Source: Sthenelais limicola (taxonomy: Eukaryota; Annelida; Polychaeta; Phyllodocida; Sigalionidae). Taken from it: a DNA stretch of 64,000 bases. The position numbers were made by a program, and so were the translations under genes. This document shows positions 21,640 to 33,371 of this stretch, one piece after another. The notes below the pieces were generated by a model, which saw only the letters and a list, made by a program, of their open reading frames with translations, was not told the origin of the DNA and made no database searches. The stretch covers positions 58,300,986-58,364,985 of the forward strand of contig OW804097.1 of the NCBI GenBank assembly GCA_942159475.1, read 5' to 3'. Position 1 is the stretch's first letter. The number at the start of each line of letters is the position of its first letter.

Positions 21640-21985
21640 ACAACATATCTTTTATCCATTCTTTTCCAACCCAACTAAATGTCATTTGACCAAGATTTCG
21701 GAGGATTCTGTTTGGTTATTTGTGCTACAGAACTTCTAAAACGTCTTTATTTTTTATTAGGAGGACCCGCTTGAATGTTTGCCTATGATTACTTTACTTT
21801 ACTCGCTCACCAGTTGCTTTTTTAACCTCGGCGGATTCAACTTTAAATTCCTGTACAGATCTAAATATCCTTCTATAAATATATAACAGCAGTAGAATAT
21901 TGATAAATCCAGTTGGATAAGTCATAATACGAGTGAATTTGGTAAGAGATCGTTTGTCGAATAGTTGAGAATGCAGCTCTAAGTA
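21640..21985 (+). mobile_element. family B MITE, near full length
   Basis: It runs from CATTCTTTTCCAACCCAACT through TTTGACCAAGATTTCGGAGG, AGGAGGACCCGCTTGAATG, ATAACAGCAGTAGAATATTG and AAGTCATAATACGAGTGAAT to AGTTGAGAATGCAGCTCTAA. The first approximately 40 bases are degraded. Confidence 0.6.
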
Positions 21986-21999
21986 TTTGATAGATGTGA

Positions 22000-23280
22000 G
22001 GTGAGGCTGCAGTGTTGACCCTTCAGACATCCAGTTCGACTTACTGTAATCAAACAAACCAGCCGAATAGAGAATGTGCTTGTGTCCCTGTATATATGTC
22101 TTTTGTAGGGCATGCTAGGAACAATTCACTCTGACATACAAATATTGAATAACATTTTCGTCCATGCTATAGCCTGTATGAATGATGAAAGTCAAAGTTT
22201 TATTAGGACTGTATCACAGACGGCAATGTACCTCGGAGTACTGATACGTATCATATCCTAAAGATTTACTGATTTGATTTGAAAATGCTTGATTTGCCAT
22301 AGCATTGTACACTGAGAAAATCGACAAAAAGGTAGGCAAGCTTCGAGAAAAAGCCAGTTCATACAGATGTTACTGTACATCATCTACACTTTCAATCTAA
22401 GTCTGGGACCTTGAATAGGTGATTTGCATGTGTCACTGCATACAAATATTTAACAGCAATTCCTTTCAAAATAGGCAGAATATCTTTAACGATGGCATTT
22501 CTTCTATCTATGATCAATGGTTTCCAAAATGCATTACGGGTAAGAAAGAGACTTCTGCTTTCATATCATGTATATTACATGGCAATTTATATTGGAGGAG
22601 TGATATATATAAAACGGATATGTGGAATGGTTTCCCTAGATTTTTGCATAAAACATAAAAATTAATCATTAATCCCTGTGAGTCAGGACGACAGACGTGT
22701 CCCCAATATCCCTGACCCCTTCCCTCATTCTAAATATCCCCTTTACAATGTCAAAAAACATGTTTGTCCTCTCCAATATAAATCTGAACCACAAACCCTC
22801 AACCCTAATATAGATCTATGTTTGATCCAATAGCCCAGTGAACAGGCATCTCTAACATAGAACATCGTCTGCACTACCCATCAAAATCTGGGAAATCCCT
22901 GCCCCGACCTTGAATTGTGTCCCACCCGCTTGCCCCTTGTGATATTGGTAAGGTATAAGGCCAATCCCCATGTACCACAGCGCCTAATACAGCTGGGAGA
23001 GGATGGATGATAGGGCTTACCTTGTATATACATACAGAGGCCAACTTCTTTATTCATAGAGAATAAGGGGGAGTCTGGGGAATGATTGTTTCCTACACAG
23101 AGCTCATAGATCATGGAAAAAAGCGAGTACGGCAACTACCAACATGTAAGCTTACTGCTTGCTGTTGTATACTAAAGTTAAATGTGGTTAATCAAAAACT
23201 ATATAGGAAGGTTTACCATGGGATACTTTGTATAGAGTGGTATTTGCTTTATTTGGGGCACTATGGGCCCCTTGCACTAT
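22000..23280. other. no recognised repeat family
   Basis: On the minus strand CAAG|GTAAGCCC near 23010 resembles a donor, preceded by an open frame in 22881-23135. The acceptor side lacks a pyrimidine tract, so no exon is called. Confidence 0.3.
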
Positions 23281-23282
23281 AC

Positions 23283-23487
23283 ATACAATTGTATGGTAAA
23301 CCAGATAAGAGGCAGTGTTTCTCCCTTACAGGGTAACATGCATTCCACTTTAGATATAATTGTATGGTAAACCTTATTAGAGGCTGTGTAATTCCCTTAT
23401 AGGGTAACATGCATTGCACAATATGAAATTGTATAATAAACATGATTAGAGGCCTTGTAACTCCTTCATATTGTAACTTGCATGGTA
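23283..23487 (+). repeat. tandem array, about 70-bp unit x3
   Basis: AATTGTATGGTAAACC recurs at 23287 and 23358, and a diverged AATTGTATAATAAAC at 23427. Between them lie AGAGGC(A/T)GTGT and CCCTTA(C/T)AGGGTAACATG. Spacing is 71 and 69 bp. The third unit is the most diverged. Confidence 0.75.
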
Positions 23488-23489
23488 GT

Positions 23490-25010
23490 TTAGACACCAA
23501 TCCTCGTATATTAAAGTCCTTGTAGTTTTACAATGGTGATAATATGACTGACAAGTGGCAATCTTATCAGCAGGCTTTATCTCTAATATGCTGAAGGTGG
23601 CTTGCACTAACTTTTTATAGATGAATAACAATAGAAAGCTTTTTAAATAGAATGTTTTTAATAAAAACAGTAAATAATAATTAAGTTTTTTACAGTGAAT
23701 GAGAAACACCATTTTAGATGGAAGTTCAGAGTTAATATGCATGTCTATGAGGGTTGTTGCCTGAATGTATACACATCCATAACGTGCCATAACCATGCCA
23801 TACCATATTGATGCAAATATACAAAGTGTTCTGAGAAACTCATAATCCAACAGCTAGAAACTTTAGTCATCAAAACATACTTGCCAGGAATGACTTCTCA
23901 AGTCTTGACAGTCTTTGTTAGTATGAACCTATTGAAAAGTCATTATTATTTTAAAAGCCCCTGAATTCAGTAGGAAAGGAGCTTGGGTGGAATACCAAGG
24001 CCTATTATTCGCCTTTATGCCAACTATAACCACCATGCCTAACTGGGGACAGTAACAGGTATAGGCATAACCCAGGGTGTAATACTAACCCCCATACTTA
24101 CAAAGGTAAAGCTGTATGTAAACTTTACCGCCCCATGGACATAACCCCGGCATAAAGCAGCCTGTCCAGCTGCAGTTAGATGAACCAAGACTCAAGAGCC
24201 TCATATGTATGACTGAAGGGCGATGGGGCCTCCCAGTGGCAAGGCCCTTATGGCCCTTAAAGGGGCAATTCCTGGTGGGCAGCATGTGGTCGGGGCTGGA
24301 TGAGGAGGGGTTATAGCGAGCCATAGCATGATACTGAAGTGCGGGGGTATCACTGCGAGATGTGAAATACATGGACGCTTTTGCGTACCTTCCCTCGTTC
24401 TGCATCAAACTTTTAAACACTTCTCCTTCTTGAAGTAGATTTGAGCATGGAAGACATAGGAATTGCCGTTCTTATTCTCTGGCGTCTTCTGGGGTAAATG
24501 AAAAGGTTCAAAGCATATGTTTTGTACAGGTGTGTGTAGAAAGTATTTGTACAGGTACTGTTGGGCATGAAAAGAACTTTGTATTTACATATAAAATTGT
24601 TGTATACTTTGATTTATTTTTATGTTACTGTTGAAATATCATTATTCAGGCCAGAAGGTTTTTATTCTAAATTATATAAATACATCATAAAATAGGCATT
24701 TCTGGACAGCCAGAAGGGCAATCTTACCTGTGAAATGGAAATAATGTTGTCTGTACATCAGGTACTATACCCAAATTACATGTCCAAATAAGCATGAAAC
24801 AGAAAGACAGTTATTGTGTGTTGCCACTACAGTAAGTTGGTAAAAAGAGCATGAGTCTAAGCAATAAGTCAATCCTACTCTCATTTTGTAAATCTATGTA
24901 TTATATAGTCTTTCTTTCTTTTTCTCGTATTCGTATACATTCATATGCTGTGTTTGGACCATAGGTATACACAGTCCCTGGCTTTCTGGTTGAATTGATC
25001 CTCCGATATA
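23490..25010. other. mostly unclassified
   Basis: It contains a family F remnant at 24058-24085. A minus-strand CAG|GTAAGA donor-like site at about 24722-24727 is preceded on that strand by a CT-rich run and a possible 37-nt exon, not called. 24085-24420 is GC-richer with no known domain in its open frame. Confidence 0.3.
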
Positions 25011-25285
25011 TATACTACAGCATTGATGCTCATACCGCATACAACGGGTAATAAGGCCTGGGTATTACCAACTACACACATTCATTAATTTCTATCGGAT
25101 TTTCACTATTTTTTACGCCCTGAACATCGGGAAAGAGTGATAGATACGAAATTAGCCTTGGGCGATCTCCAAGTTCCATATTACACTTGGGCTACATGAT
25201 TTCATTTGTTTGCTATGCTCACTTATTGCGATCACTACACCCGTGTTTAATATGGAATGTCAGGATCGCCGTTAAACAGTCTATG
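25010..25285 (+). repeat. dispersed repeat G, copy 1
   Basis: It has TTGATGCTCATACCGCATAC, AATTTCTATCGGATTTTCAC, CATCGGGAAAGAGTGATAG, GGCGATCTCCAAGTTCCATA, TTACACTTGGGCTACATGAT and TATGCTCACTTATTGCGATC. A second copy is at 55745-56010 and a left-part copy at 46180-46330. Confidence 0.5.
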
Positions 25286-25795
25286 TATCCTAGTCTATGT
25301 ATCCTATTTTAGATACATTGTTTCATACCAAATGCATATATAATAATAAGCAACTTCTTTATGCACTGTTAAAACGAACAAATCCTGGGTTTCATAAACA
25401 TGACTCATTGCTATTCAGAACTTACATTAGAGCAGGCTGGAACTTACACAGTGTTATTTATAAGACTAAATTAAAAACAGCAGGAGAAGACACATAAATG
25501 ACATACATCAGATACAATGGAGAGGCGAATAATTGGACACAACGGTGTTGCCTTCCACTCAATCTCCATTATGCACTGTGCCACTCTGGAGTATCAGAAT
25601 AAACCATCATTTAGTGCCACACGATGGTGTTGTCAACTATAGAGCCTAATTGAAGTAAGAAGTTTTATAGATGGCCCTAATGGGTGCTAGAGGTTTATAA
25701 CTATAGATGTATATCACTAGTTATAGCCCTGCAGGCCATTGTTAGCTATAGTCTACCTCTACTATGTTATCCTTACATTTTATATGGGTCAGGTC

Positions 25796-26045
25796 GCCAG
25801 AAAGTGTACAATTCACCTTCACCAATCCTCTCAAACAGGCCACATTTAAGACAGGAATGAGGTTCAAAATACCCCCGAGCCATGATTGTGAATAAATGAT
25901 GATTGCTGATAAGGATCAAGAACTGGAGTTAGTGTTAGGTCACTACACTTGCGCTCTTTTTCATTTTGACAACTAATACCCCATCGATAATAATAAAATA
26001 TACTCTGATATAGCTAGTATCTATCATTTGTTAGCCTAAAATAGT
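25796..26045 (+). mobile_element. family A MITE with intact left end
   Basis: It starts GGGTCAGGTCGCCAGAAAGT, continues CCTTCACCAATCCTCTCAAA and GAATGAGGTTCAAAATACCC, then about 100 bp of different sequence, and resumes at ATACTCTGATATAGCTAGTA. The central block is replaced or heavily diverged. Confidence 0.6.
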
Positions 26046-26049
26046 GTAA

Positions 26050-26740
26050 GTTTACATGTCAGATATGGTGAGATACATTCTACACATTATGTACTTGAGG
26101 CAAAACCTAATGGAATAACTGAGAATATATTACACTAAAAGGGAGATTATATATAATTATAGCAACTCAGCTACCTTCTTTCACAAGGTAACCTGCATAA
26201 CATATCCACACTAACCCCAATATAGCACGTTTACTACATTACCATCTTGTCAAGTCACTTGTCTTATTCCAGTTAGAAGCCATGATGAATTTCATATATT
26301 TGTCCATGTTTTCATGACACTATGTTTTTGGAGTGTTATCATGCAACTATGAAATCACTTCGTGCTAATACCTGAATACTCTATATTATTTTCACCTAGC
26401 TTTACGTTCCTATATCGTTTTAGATAGGGGAAAAGGGAAGAATAATGTATGTCCCGGTACTCCTTTGATATTCTATAGCCACACACAGATAGAGTTTATA
26501 TACAATTCATATTTCATAGTATTCCAGCTCGCAGACATCATTGCTCTTTCACTGCATGCACACATCCCCCGACTATTGCTAAGTAGTGCTTTGGAGGTAA
26601 GGACAAACACAGAAACGTGTCTGATCTCTTGTAGATCGGAGATCCAAGTGATTCATTTGGAAACATATTCAAGTGCCTACTTGACGCAATTCCTAATAAA
26701 CTGGTGTAATACAATTTACGACAATATTGCCTATAACATT
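26050..26740. other. no recognised element
   Basis: AT-rich sequence with no family match and no convincing exon. Confidence 0.3.
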
Positions 26741-26744
26741 GTAT

Positions 26745-27050
26745 GATACATCTCATATCATAGGAAATATGTTCAATTATGCAATTTCCTCATATTATAT
26801 CTTAGGAAACATCTTAAATCGTATACAATTTCCCCATATGATATCATAGGAAACATCTTAAATCATAAAATTTTCCCACATTATATCATAGAACACATCT
26901 TATATCTTACAATTTCCCCACATTATATCATGGTAAACATATTAAATCATACATTTTCCTGTAATTATTTCGTAGGAAACATCGTAAATCGTACAAGTTC
27001 CTCATATTATTTCATAGAAAACATCTTAAATCATACATTTTCGTCTTATT
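26745..27050 (+). repeat. minisatellite, 42-44 bp unit x7
   Basis: The core is TAGGAAACATCTTAAATCAT followed by ACAATTTCCCCACATTATAT. GGAAACAT-type anchors occur at about 26763, 26805, 26849, 26890, 26932, 26975 and 27017. Each unit has GGAAA near one end and TTTCC in the middle, so units can self-pair weakly. Confidence 0.8.
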
Positions 27051-27382
27051 TCGATGAAAGACTCAGCTGCATCTGGAACTATGCAAGCTGAAGGAGCCGA
27101 CATTGGCGGGCCTTTGTTGAAGATTCATTGAGTATTCCCTACAGCAATCAGGGCCAGATTGTCTCCAGTTAAGAGCTGCACATTTGTCTAAGAGCCACTC
27201 TCTGGTATAATCACTTTAATGTCAGAATAAGGCCTTCAGATTGGAAGCGCGAATATGTTAGATTCAATTATCTCCCATTTACATAACTATGAGTTTGTAA
27301 GTGAATTACCCAGAGATAAGTATCCCAGCATTGATGTGGTGTAGTGCAAGGTAAATATTGTCCTAGGAAATAAATAATATAT

Positions 27383-27522
27383 GGGATAGGTCTTCAGAAA
27401 ATGTACAATTGGCCTTCACCAACTCTCTCAAATAAGTCAAATTTAAGATAGAAATAAGGTTCAAATACAGTTCAAGACAACCAAACATATGTTTTGAATT
27501 AATGCAATACCTAATATATCAA
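27383..27522 (+). mobile_element. family A MITE, left half
   Basis: GGGATAGGTCTTCAGAAAAT, AATTGGCCTTCACCAACTCT, ATAGAAATAAGGTTCAAATA and TAATGCAATACCTAATATAT. It stops before the TACCTAGTAT block. Confidence 0.55.
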
Positions 27523-27529
27523 AGGCATT

Positions 27530-28250
27530 AGCACGCCACTAGTTGCTATCTATGGCTAGGGGACCGTTGATAGTGCATCAGATTTATTTTCATGGTTTTC
27601 CCCATCAGCCCTTTATTTCCCTGATATATATTTTACCCCATTAATTTTATAACCTATCACAGTGACGAAATAAGGGATTCTCCATTTTATTCTATCGTGT
27701 AGGTGAGACTAATTCCAATTTAGCGATAAACCTCCTCCACATATTTGTTTTCTTGAAGATTCTGGAACTGCACCAAAAGCCTGAATCTTTCTATCCTAAT
27801 TCAAAATCGACACAATCTACAACACCGGTTAACGAGCAACACTCTCCGTGCTATTTAGTTAAAAGGCAAGCCTGGCACAGCCCTAGCATCCCTATAATAA
27901 ATATCACCACCTGCCGCACCTTTGATAAATGAAGTCCAGATAGGACAGAAAACTGCTTGAGCCGGCTGGCCTCCGGAGGTTAATTTACCTCAGAAAATCC
28001 CTTATCCCTAGAGAAATGGGTATAAGTCTATAACCATATTTAGCCTTGGTCCAATCTTGTGGGGATTACCCAGGTATAATGCTTCAGTAATAAGGGACCT
28101 GCATGAGGCTGCTATGCTCTGGCGTATTTTATCTTGCTTGAGTATCAACCAGAAATAAAGCAGAGAAGATGCTTCATGCAAAGAAGTAAAACAAATCTTT
28201 TTCATTTATATTCATGCTGATCAAGGCCCTTAGATGATATTATGATAGTA
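27530..28250. other. unclassified, TCF-like site
   Basis: No repeat was recognised. CCTTTGAT at 27919-27926 matches the TCF/LEF consensus within a GC-richer stretch (27840-27990). This is a single site, so the support is weak. Confidence 0.2.
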
Positions 28251-28251
28251 C

Positions 28252-28405
28252 CGCACGAGTAGGTGGTCTGGCATCAAGGATCGCATGGACCCAAGATGAT
28301 TCTTTTCACATGGCCCACGAGCCAAAAGGCGAGTGGGTTATTATTGAAAAGAATCGTTGAGGGTCCATGCGATCCTTGATGCCAGACCACCTATGAGATG
28401 CAGTA
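28252..28405. repeat. long hairpin, perfect 32-bp outer stem
   Basis: Arm 28261-28292 (contains GGTCTGGCATCAAGGATCGC) is exactly complementary to 28361-28392. Inside, GATTCTTTTCA pairs with TGAAAAGAATC and CCCAC with GTGGG. Outside, ATAGTAC pairs with GTACTAT. The whole 150 bp can fold into one hairpin; a fold-back transposon remnant is most likely. Confidence 0.7.
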
Positions 28406-28409
28406 CTAT

Positions 28410-28741
28410 TTTTACTCCACGGTGCTATTAGATTAATTATGAATTATAACACAAAGTCCTTTATTTACTTACGAAGTTACAGCCATTCTTCTCTCACTGA
28501 TGCCGGCGACAACGCAATATTGTAGGCCTACATCGTAGGCCTAACGTCATGACGTTAGTAACGCTAGTAAGAGTCATTGACAACGCATTTTCCCGCATGG
28601 AAGGGAACCAATCAAATGAGTTTATTTTGCACATCATTTTAGGCTCCGCCCATGTGGTACAAAACAATGTACCACACAGTATGTACCACACGCCTCTACA
28701 TACAAATGTTGTGTGATACACACTTCACCGTGGAGTAAAAA
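28410..28741. mobile_element. complete MITE with 16-bp inverted repeats
   Basis: TTTTTACTCCACGGTG at the left end is the perfect inverse of CACCGTGGAGTAAAAA at the right. About 330 bp, non-coding, with internal palindromes (TAGGCCTAC then GTAGGCCTA; ACGTCATGACGT; GTACCACACAGTATGTACCA). It begins directly after the hairpin at 28252-28405. Confidence 0.65.
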
Positions 28742-28796
28742 GCTATAAGAACTTGGAGATGCTATAGAGTTAACCTGTCTAGATTTGTTGGCCTTC

Positions 28797-28935
28797 AATT
28801 CAATTCAATTCAATTCAATGCATTTTTTATTCATACAAGAAAGGTGTACAAAAAGGATACCCGCATCTGAAAGTGAATTCAAGGTCTTCCAGCGGGTTGC
28901 TGAACCTTGAACTCAATCCAGACTCAATGGTCTCG
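28797..28935 (-). mobile_element. LINE-like 3' tail with (TTGAA)n
   Basis: On the minus strand a short segment with CTGGAAGACCTTGAATTCAC, CTTTTTGTACACC and ATGAATAAAAAATGCATTG ends in (ATTGA)n. Similar tails are at 45784-45935 and 59995-60103. This is typical of 5'-truncated non-LTR retroelement 3' ends; no reverse transcriptase is present. Confidence 0.45.
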
Positions 28936-29307
28936 AACTGTAGGCTTGACTTTGATGTAAGTCAAAATAGGGAATACAAAACAAAATTAGACATATTTTA
29001 TATATTTATCACCCGAATTGAAGGTGTTCGTATGTAGTCCTTTATTCTCCATCTTTTGACAAGATATCCTTTTCTCCTTTCAAGAATGCAGAACATGAGG
29101 GCTTGGAGCAGCGTTCAGAGTTAAAACTTAAAAAACTATTAGCATCACACACATTACCATTTATGCTAATCGTCATACTTTTAATCGTTTGTATGCTTCT
29201 CCTAACCTCAGCATTTTACTTCCATTTACGTCCGTATTCCAATGTATAACTTGGGGCGATGACAACTGAATTTGTTTCATCGATATTGTTTGAGAATGCA
29301 GCTTTAA

Positions 29308-29545
29308 GGAGAGGGAACAGAGAGAGCATGAACGCAGGGAAAGAGAGGGAGAGAAAGAAAGAAAGAAAGAAAGAAAGAAGAGAGAATTTGACAGGAAAAA
29401 AAATACAATTATATAACTATAGTTATGAAAGCAGAAAAGGAGAGGGAGTGAGAAAGATAGAGAGGAAAGAGAAGTATGAGAGCAGAGAAGAAGAGACAGA
29501 GGGAAGAGAGAAGTACTCTTGCAGAGAAGGAGAAGGAAAGCAGTG
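29308..29545 (+). repeat. GA-rich tract with (GAAA)n
   Basis: A purine-rich stretch with uninterrupted (GAAA)n at about 29353-29378. The open frames on both strands here are low-complexity artefacts. Confidence 0.85.
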
Positions 29546-29559
29546 AGAGACTTAGACGC

Positions 29560-30580
29560 CCGGGGGAGCTGCTGGTAACCAAGAGGACAGAAGAGCCACT
29601 CTGGCCATGGAAAAGGGTGACAAGTAGAAGAGCTGATTTAGGCAGATAGAAATGGCATGCTTTTAGCAAGTCTGCTTTCATTACGCGACAGAAACGATAC
29701 AGATAGAGTGCTTATCCGATGCGTTTGGCATCTGCTGACACAAACTCATGATAAGGTATCACCCGATATCTCATCTCTGGGGACATCGGACACCGGCACC
29801 GACATCGCCACCATCCTACCACATGTCATCCATACCCATCAGACCTGCTAATCAGTTCATGGCTGATTTAATTCAATTAGAATAGATTAGAGGCATAAAT
29901 CAGATGGTTATTTGATCAGAGGTATTAGGTGTACTCAGCCCAAAGGAAAAATATGGTCGTATTGGCCGGCTCATTGCTCAAGGCGCGCGACTAAATAAAC
30001 ATGATAGTTGACAGAACAGAGGCCATCCCCAGGCCTGTGCCTAGCTCTGCTATTGATTGTACTTTAATCTGCTCTATTCCATCCTTGTTTGCATAAGCTT
30101 TCTGATTTAAGTGCTTGGATGTGTACAGGGGGTTGACAGATCCTCCTGGCTGTTTGGTCGGCCTCCTGTTGGTTGGTGTGGAATCCATAGCAAGCTAAAC
30201 ATGTCTGCGGAGGCAATCAAACGAGCAAGTGGATATTTACATCGCCTTTGAGAGAATCTGTTGAAACCAGCTGTCAAAGGTGGTCTGTGTGTGTGGAGAG
30301 GTAGAGGTGGACGACCCACACCAGCCAGGTCCTCCTTCTGCCCCCTTCTCTTGCTCCCTTTTCCTCCTTCTCCGTTTGAATATTATTATCGATTAAAAAG
30401 AAAATTAATAATGATAATTTGGATATTGTAATTGGTATTATCTGTTGTCACTATTCTACCATTGTCATTGTCTAATCGCTTTCTATCGTATCGTATTTAA
30501 TATATGAAATGCCTCTGGTTGTGATGAAAACAGCACTTTGTGTATTTGATATCCTGAATGAAATACTTTTCAAATAATAA
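29560..30580. other. no repeat recognised
   Basis: The stretch is GC-richer up to about 30340, then AT-rich. No exon or family match was found. The 29560-30340 part could be conserved regulatory DNA, which only cross-species alignment could show. Confidence 0.25.
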
Positions 30581-30587
30581 CCAAATC

Positions 30588-30872
30588 GCCTCCTCCTCCT
30601 TCTATACCTCCAAATCGTCCACCTCCTGCTGCTGCTCCTCCACCTCTATTACCTCCATCTCCTCCACGTCCTTCTGCTCCTCCACCACCTCTAGTACGTC
30701 CATCTCCTCCAACTCCTCCTGCTCCTTCTCCTCCTGCTCCTCCACCACATCTAGTACCTCCATGTCCTCCACTTCATCCTGCTCTTTCTCCTGCTCCTTC
30801 TCCTGCTCCTCTTCCTGCTCCTCCATCAACGCGTCCTCCTGCTCCGCCTCCTCGACCTTCTTCACCCCTACC
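30588..30872 (+). repeat. CTC-rich minisatellite
   Basis: Degenerate (CTCCTCCTGCT)-type units show a higher-order repeat in which CCTCCACCACCTCTAGTACG is followed about 75 bp later by CCTCCACCACATCTAGTACC. The minus strand reads Glu-rich for 87 codons and the plus strand Ser/Cys/Thr-rich, both open because of the triplet bias. No flanking splice sites or conserved domain were seen. Confidence 0.75.
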
Positions 30873-31059
30873 TCCTGGTGCCTGGGGAAATTATGCTGAA
30901 AGGAAGTAAAAGATTTACTTTCATCACGTATTAAGGGATTTCCTCTAGCAACTGTATTACAGGCAATGTATTGCTCTTAAATAAAGCACATTAAGATTAG
31001 TAGCACAGAGGAGACCTCATGGATCATGAAGCATTCACTAACTTCGGGTAGGCTTACTT

Positions 31060-31421
31060 AAAGCTACATTCCCAGCTAATATCGGTCAAGAACATTTTCT
31101 ACTTTTTATTCCATTTCTTCCCAGCTCATCTAAAGGTCAAAGTTTTGGAGGATTTTGTTTAGTCGTTTTTCGACCGAGCTTCTAACACGTTCCCATTTGT
31201 ATTTGGAGGACACGCTCATATCGCCAATATCGCCCATATCCTCTGAAGATTTCACTCATTATCATTTAAACGCTTTTGGCTGATTTGACTTCAAATTCCT
31301 GAAAAACATATATAATGTTCAGCAGCAGAATGTTGAAACATTCAGCCTTCTAAGTTATAATAATTATGTGTAAATTCGGTAAGATTCGCTTTGTCGTAAT
31401 AGCTGAATATGCAGCTTTAAC
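31060..31421 (+). mobile_element. family B MITE, full length
   Basis: Both ends are good: AAAGCTACATTCCCAGCTAA and ATAGCTGAATATGCAGCTTT. The inner order agrees with the family: TTTGGAGGATTTTG, CATTTGTATTTGGAGGAC, TGGCTGATTTGACTTCAAAT and GTAAATTCGGTAAGATTCGC. Confidence 0.7.
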
Positions 31422-31479
31422 AGTTGCACTACACATGTGTGATGTGCCACAGAATATACATGTGTATGTATGTATCTAT

Positions 31480-31605
31480 TTTATTTCCAATTTACAAGTA
31501 CATCCATTCGGAAAAAGGGAAGTAGCATTTACAAAGAACTTCAATAAACATCCTTCTGGGAAAGCTACGTTTCTCAGGTCTTCCAGGCATCCCTGATAGC
31601 ATGTT
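31480..31605 (-). repeat. possible LINE-like 3' fragment
   Basis: CTCAGGTCTTCCAGGCATCC and TTTATTTCCAATTTACAAG resemble the CTGGAAGACCT block and A/T-rich end of the tails at 28797 and 45784. The pentamer tail is absent. Confidence 0.2.
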
Positions 31606-31879
31606 GACCATGAGCTAAAATTTGTATGATAAAGTGAGGTAGTTTGCTTTTTCGAACCTTCATTAAACATTTATATTATTGATTTAGACATACAATCTTT
31701 AGAATCTTAATTTTAGAATTTAAGAGGTTTGATGGAACATTACAAGCACCAAATAATTGAAATAACGCTACATATTCATTCAATAGTTATACCCTTAGTC
31801 TATGGGCATATTTTAACAGTTAAACTCTTATAATAGTAGTACAATAACGATTTTTTTGTTTCTCCGTTGAAATAATTCG

Positions 31880-32268
31880 GAATCTAAAGACAATGTGTAT
31901 TTATATGTCGTTATATGTATTTCTGGATGGATAATCAGTGGTAAAGTAGTTAAATATATTCCTTTAGGATGTCCTTAGAAACTCATGGATATATTCAGTT
32001 CACAATCCTGACATTTCCATATCCATGCCCATATATATATTGATGCTACTAACACCACTCAAAACCTCAGAGATGAAACCATTCCTAAAAGAGTTCTTGT
32101 CAAAAACAACTCTAGAAAAAATATCACTTCACGCTGTATTGGAATTTGGTACATGTATTTATACGAATTAAACCGCTAGATACCCCTAAAATAAAAACAT
32201 TCCTACCAAGAGATCTTTGAAAAATATCGAGATGGCGTCTTATGAATCATTTTTCTGTAACATCATTG
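31880..32268 (+). mobile_element. family C MITE, left end missing
   Basis: GTATTTCTGGATGGATAATC, CCTTTAGGATGTCCTTAGAA, ATTCCTACCAAGAGATCTTT and ATGAATCATTTTTCTGTAAC are in family order. It contains an apparent internal repeat of the CATTCCTA block at 32081 and 32199. Confidence 0.55.
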
Positions 32269-32274
32269 TCTGAG

Positions 32275-33035
32275 ATGACCTTTTGTGTGGGAAACAATGT
32301 GTCAGATGGAACCCTACAGTACATGTATACAGCTTATCATGGCATGCCAGCTTTCAATCTCTATATTGTGTGACACATTTTTTGAGTGTCCCTCTGTTCC
32401 TTTCTATTCCCTCCTGAGCCCATCTGGTTTTGTGAGACCTCCTAAATCTGAAGAAAATGTAAAACAATATTCAGAATAATCTGTGGTGGCATGAAAAAAG
32501 AACCTCGCATCTATTCAATTTACCACAAAATCATTCATGGAAAACTTTGGACATTTTCAGAAAAGAACCTTTAAGCAAATCCCTGTGAACCTGTTGTCCT
32601 ATCTTGTTCCAATATTTCAACTCTTATATAACCTATGATTCATAATTTGTAATCTCTCACAGGGAAATGACAGAGTCTAACATTACAAAATCTTTATTTT
32701 TCTCATGTCCTTTTCACAAGGACTCTTTTGGGGAATGGTTGGGCTGTATAGTACTGTTACTCCCCTAAGGTTGTTTACAATATTTGTATATTTAACATGT
32801 CACTGCGTTTCTGAAGTTATCCTGAGTCAGTATATATTCACTTCTTACTTTACAAGTGATTATCCATTCAGAAATATCAGTCAATATTTTGTTCAAAACA
32901 TAGAAAGATATAAAAGTAGTTATTAGATGTGCTAAAGGTTAATACTATTATAATCCATCTGATCCTGTTTAATAGCTGTATTATATTTGTGTGCCCAGCC
33001 ATTGTTTTGATGTATGAAACCTATCAAGCAATTGA
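32275..33035. other. no recognised element
   Basis: AT-rich with no family match and no convincing exon. Confidence 0.3.
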
Positions 33036-33039
33036 AATT

Positions 33040-33290
33040 ACTTTGAAATAAGATATGTATCTTAAAAAAACCCATCTTTTATGATTTTAATGCCCAAAAC
33101 AATTTTTTAGCAGCTTAAGACTCATTTTCCTGTGACATATTTCACTCCCCTGATGAGAGAAACCCTTCAAGCAACGTGAGAAGTGGTTACCAGGAGATTA
33201 AATTGAAATCCATACTCTTGTTATTGTTTCGTGACCTATACTCAAGATATTGTTTCTCAGGGTATGAAGTTGCTTTCTAGTCAGATTGTT
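33040..33290 (-). mobile_element. family C end plus shared flank
   Basis: The reversed family C end (CAGCTTAAGACTCATTTTCC then TGTGACATAT) is joined to TCAAGCAACGTGAGAAG, TTATTGTTTCGTGACCTATA, CTCAAGATATTGTTTCTCAG and GAAGTTGCTTTCTAGTCAGA. The whole arrangement recurs inverted at 47266-47490, so the true element is longer than the family C core. Confidence 0.5.
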
Positions 33291-33371
33291 TTACTGGCCT
33301 TATTAAAAGGAAATGCCTTATGCTTTTGTCTTTTTATACATGGGTATTTACATTAAAGCATCGATAAATAT

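Noticed and set aside
22995..23100. Minus-strand CAAG|GTAAGC donor with open frame
   Set aside because: The required acceptor lacks a pyrimidine tract and no other minus-strand exon supports it.
24685..24760. Minus-strand CAG|GTAAGA donor with a possible 37-nt exon upstream
   Set aside because: The donor is good but the acceptor (TATAG) is weak, and there is no partner exon on that strand.
26745..27050. CRISPR array
   Set aside because: The units are contiguous diverged tandem repeats with no unique spacers, in a eukaryotic context.
30602..30865. Glu-rich 87-codon minus-strand frame
   Set aside because: It is fully explained by the CTC-type minisatellite, and the opposite strand is equally open.
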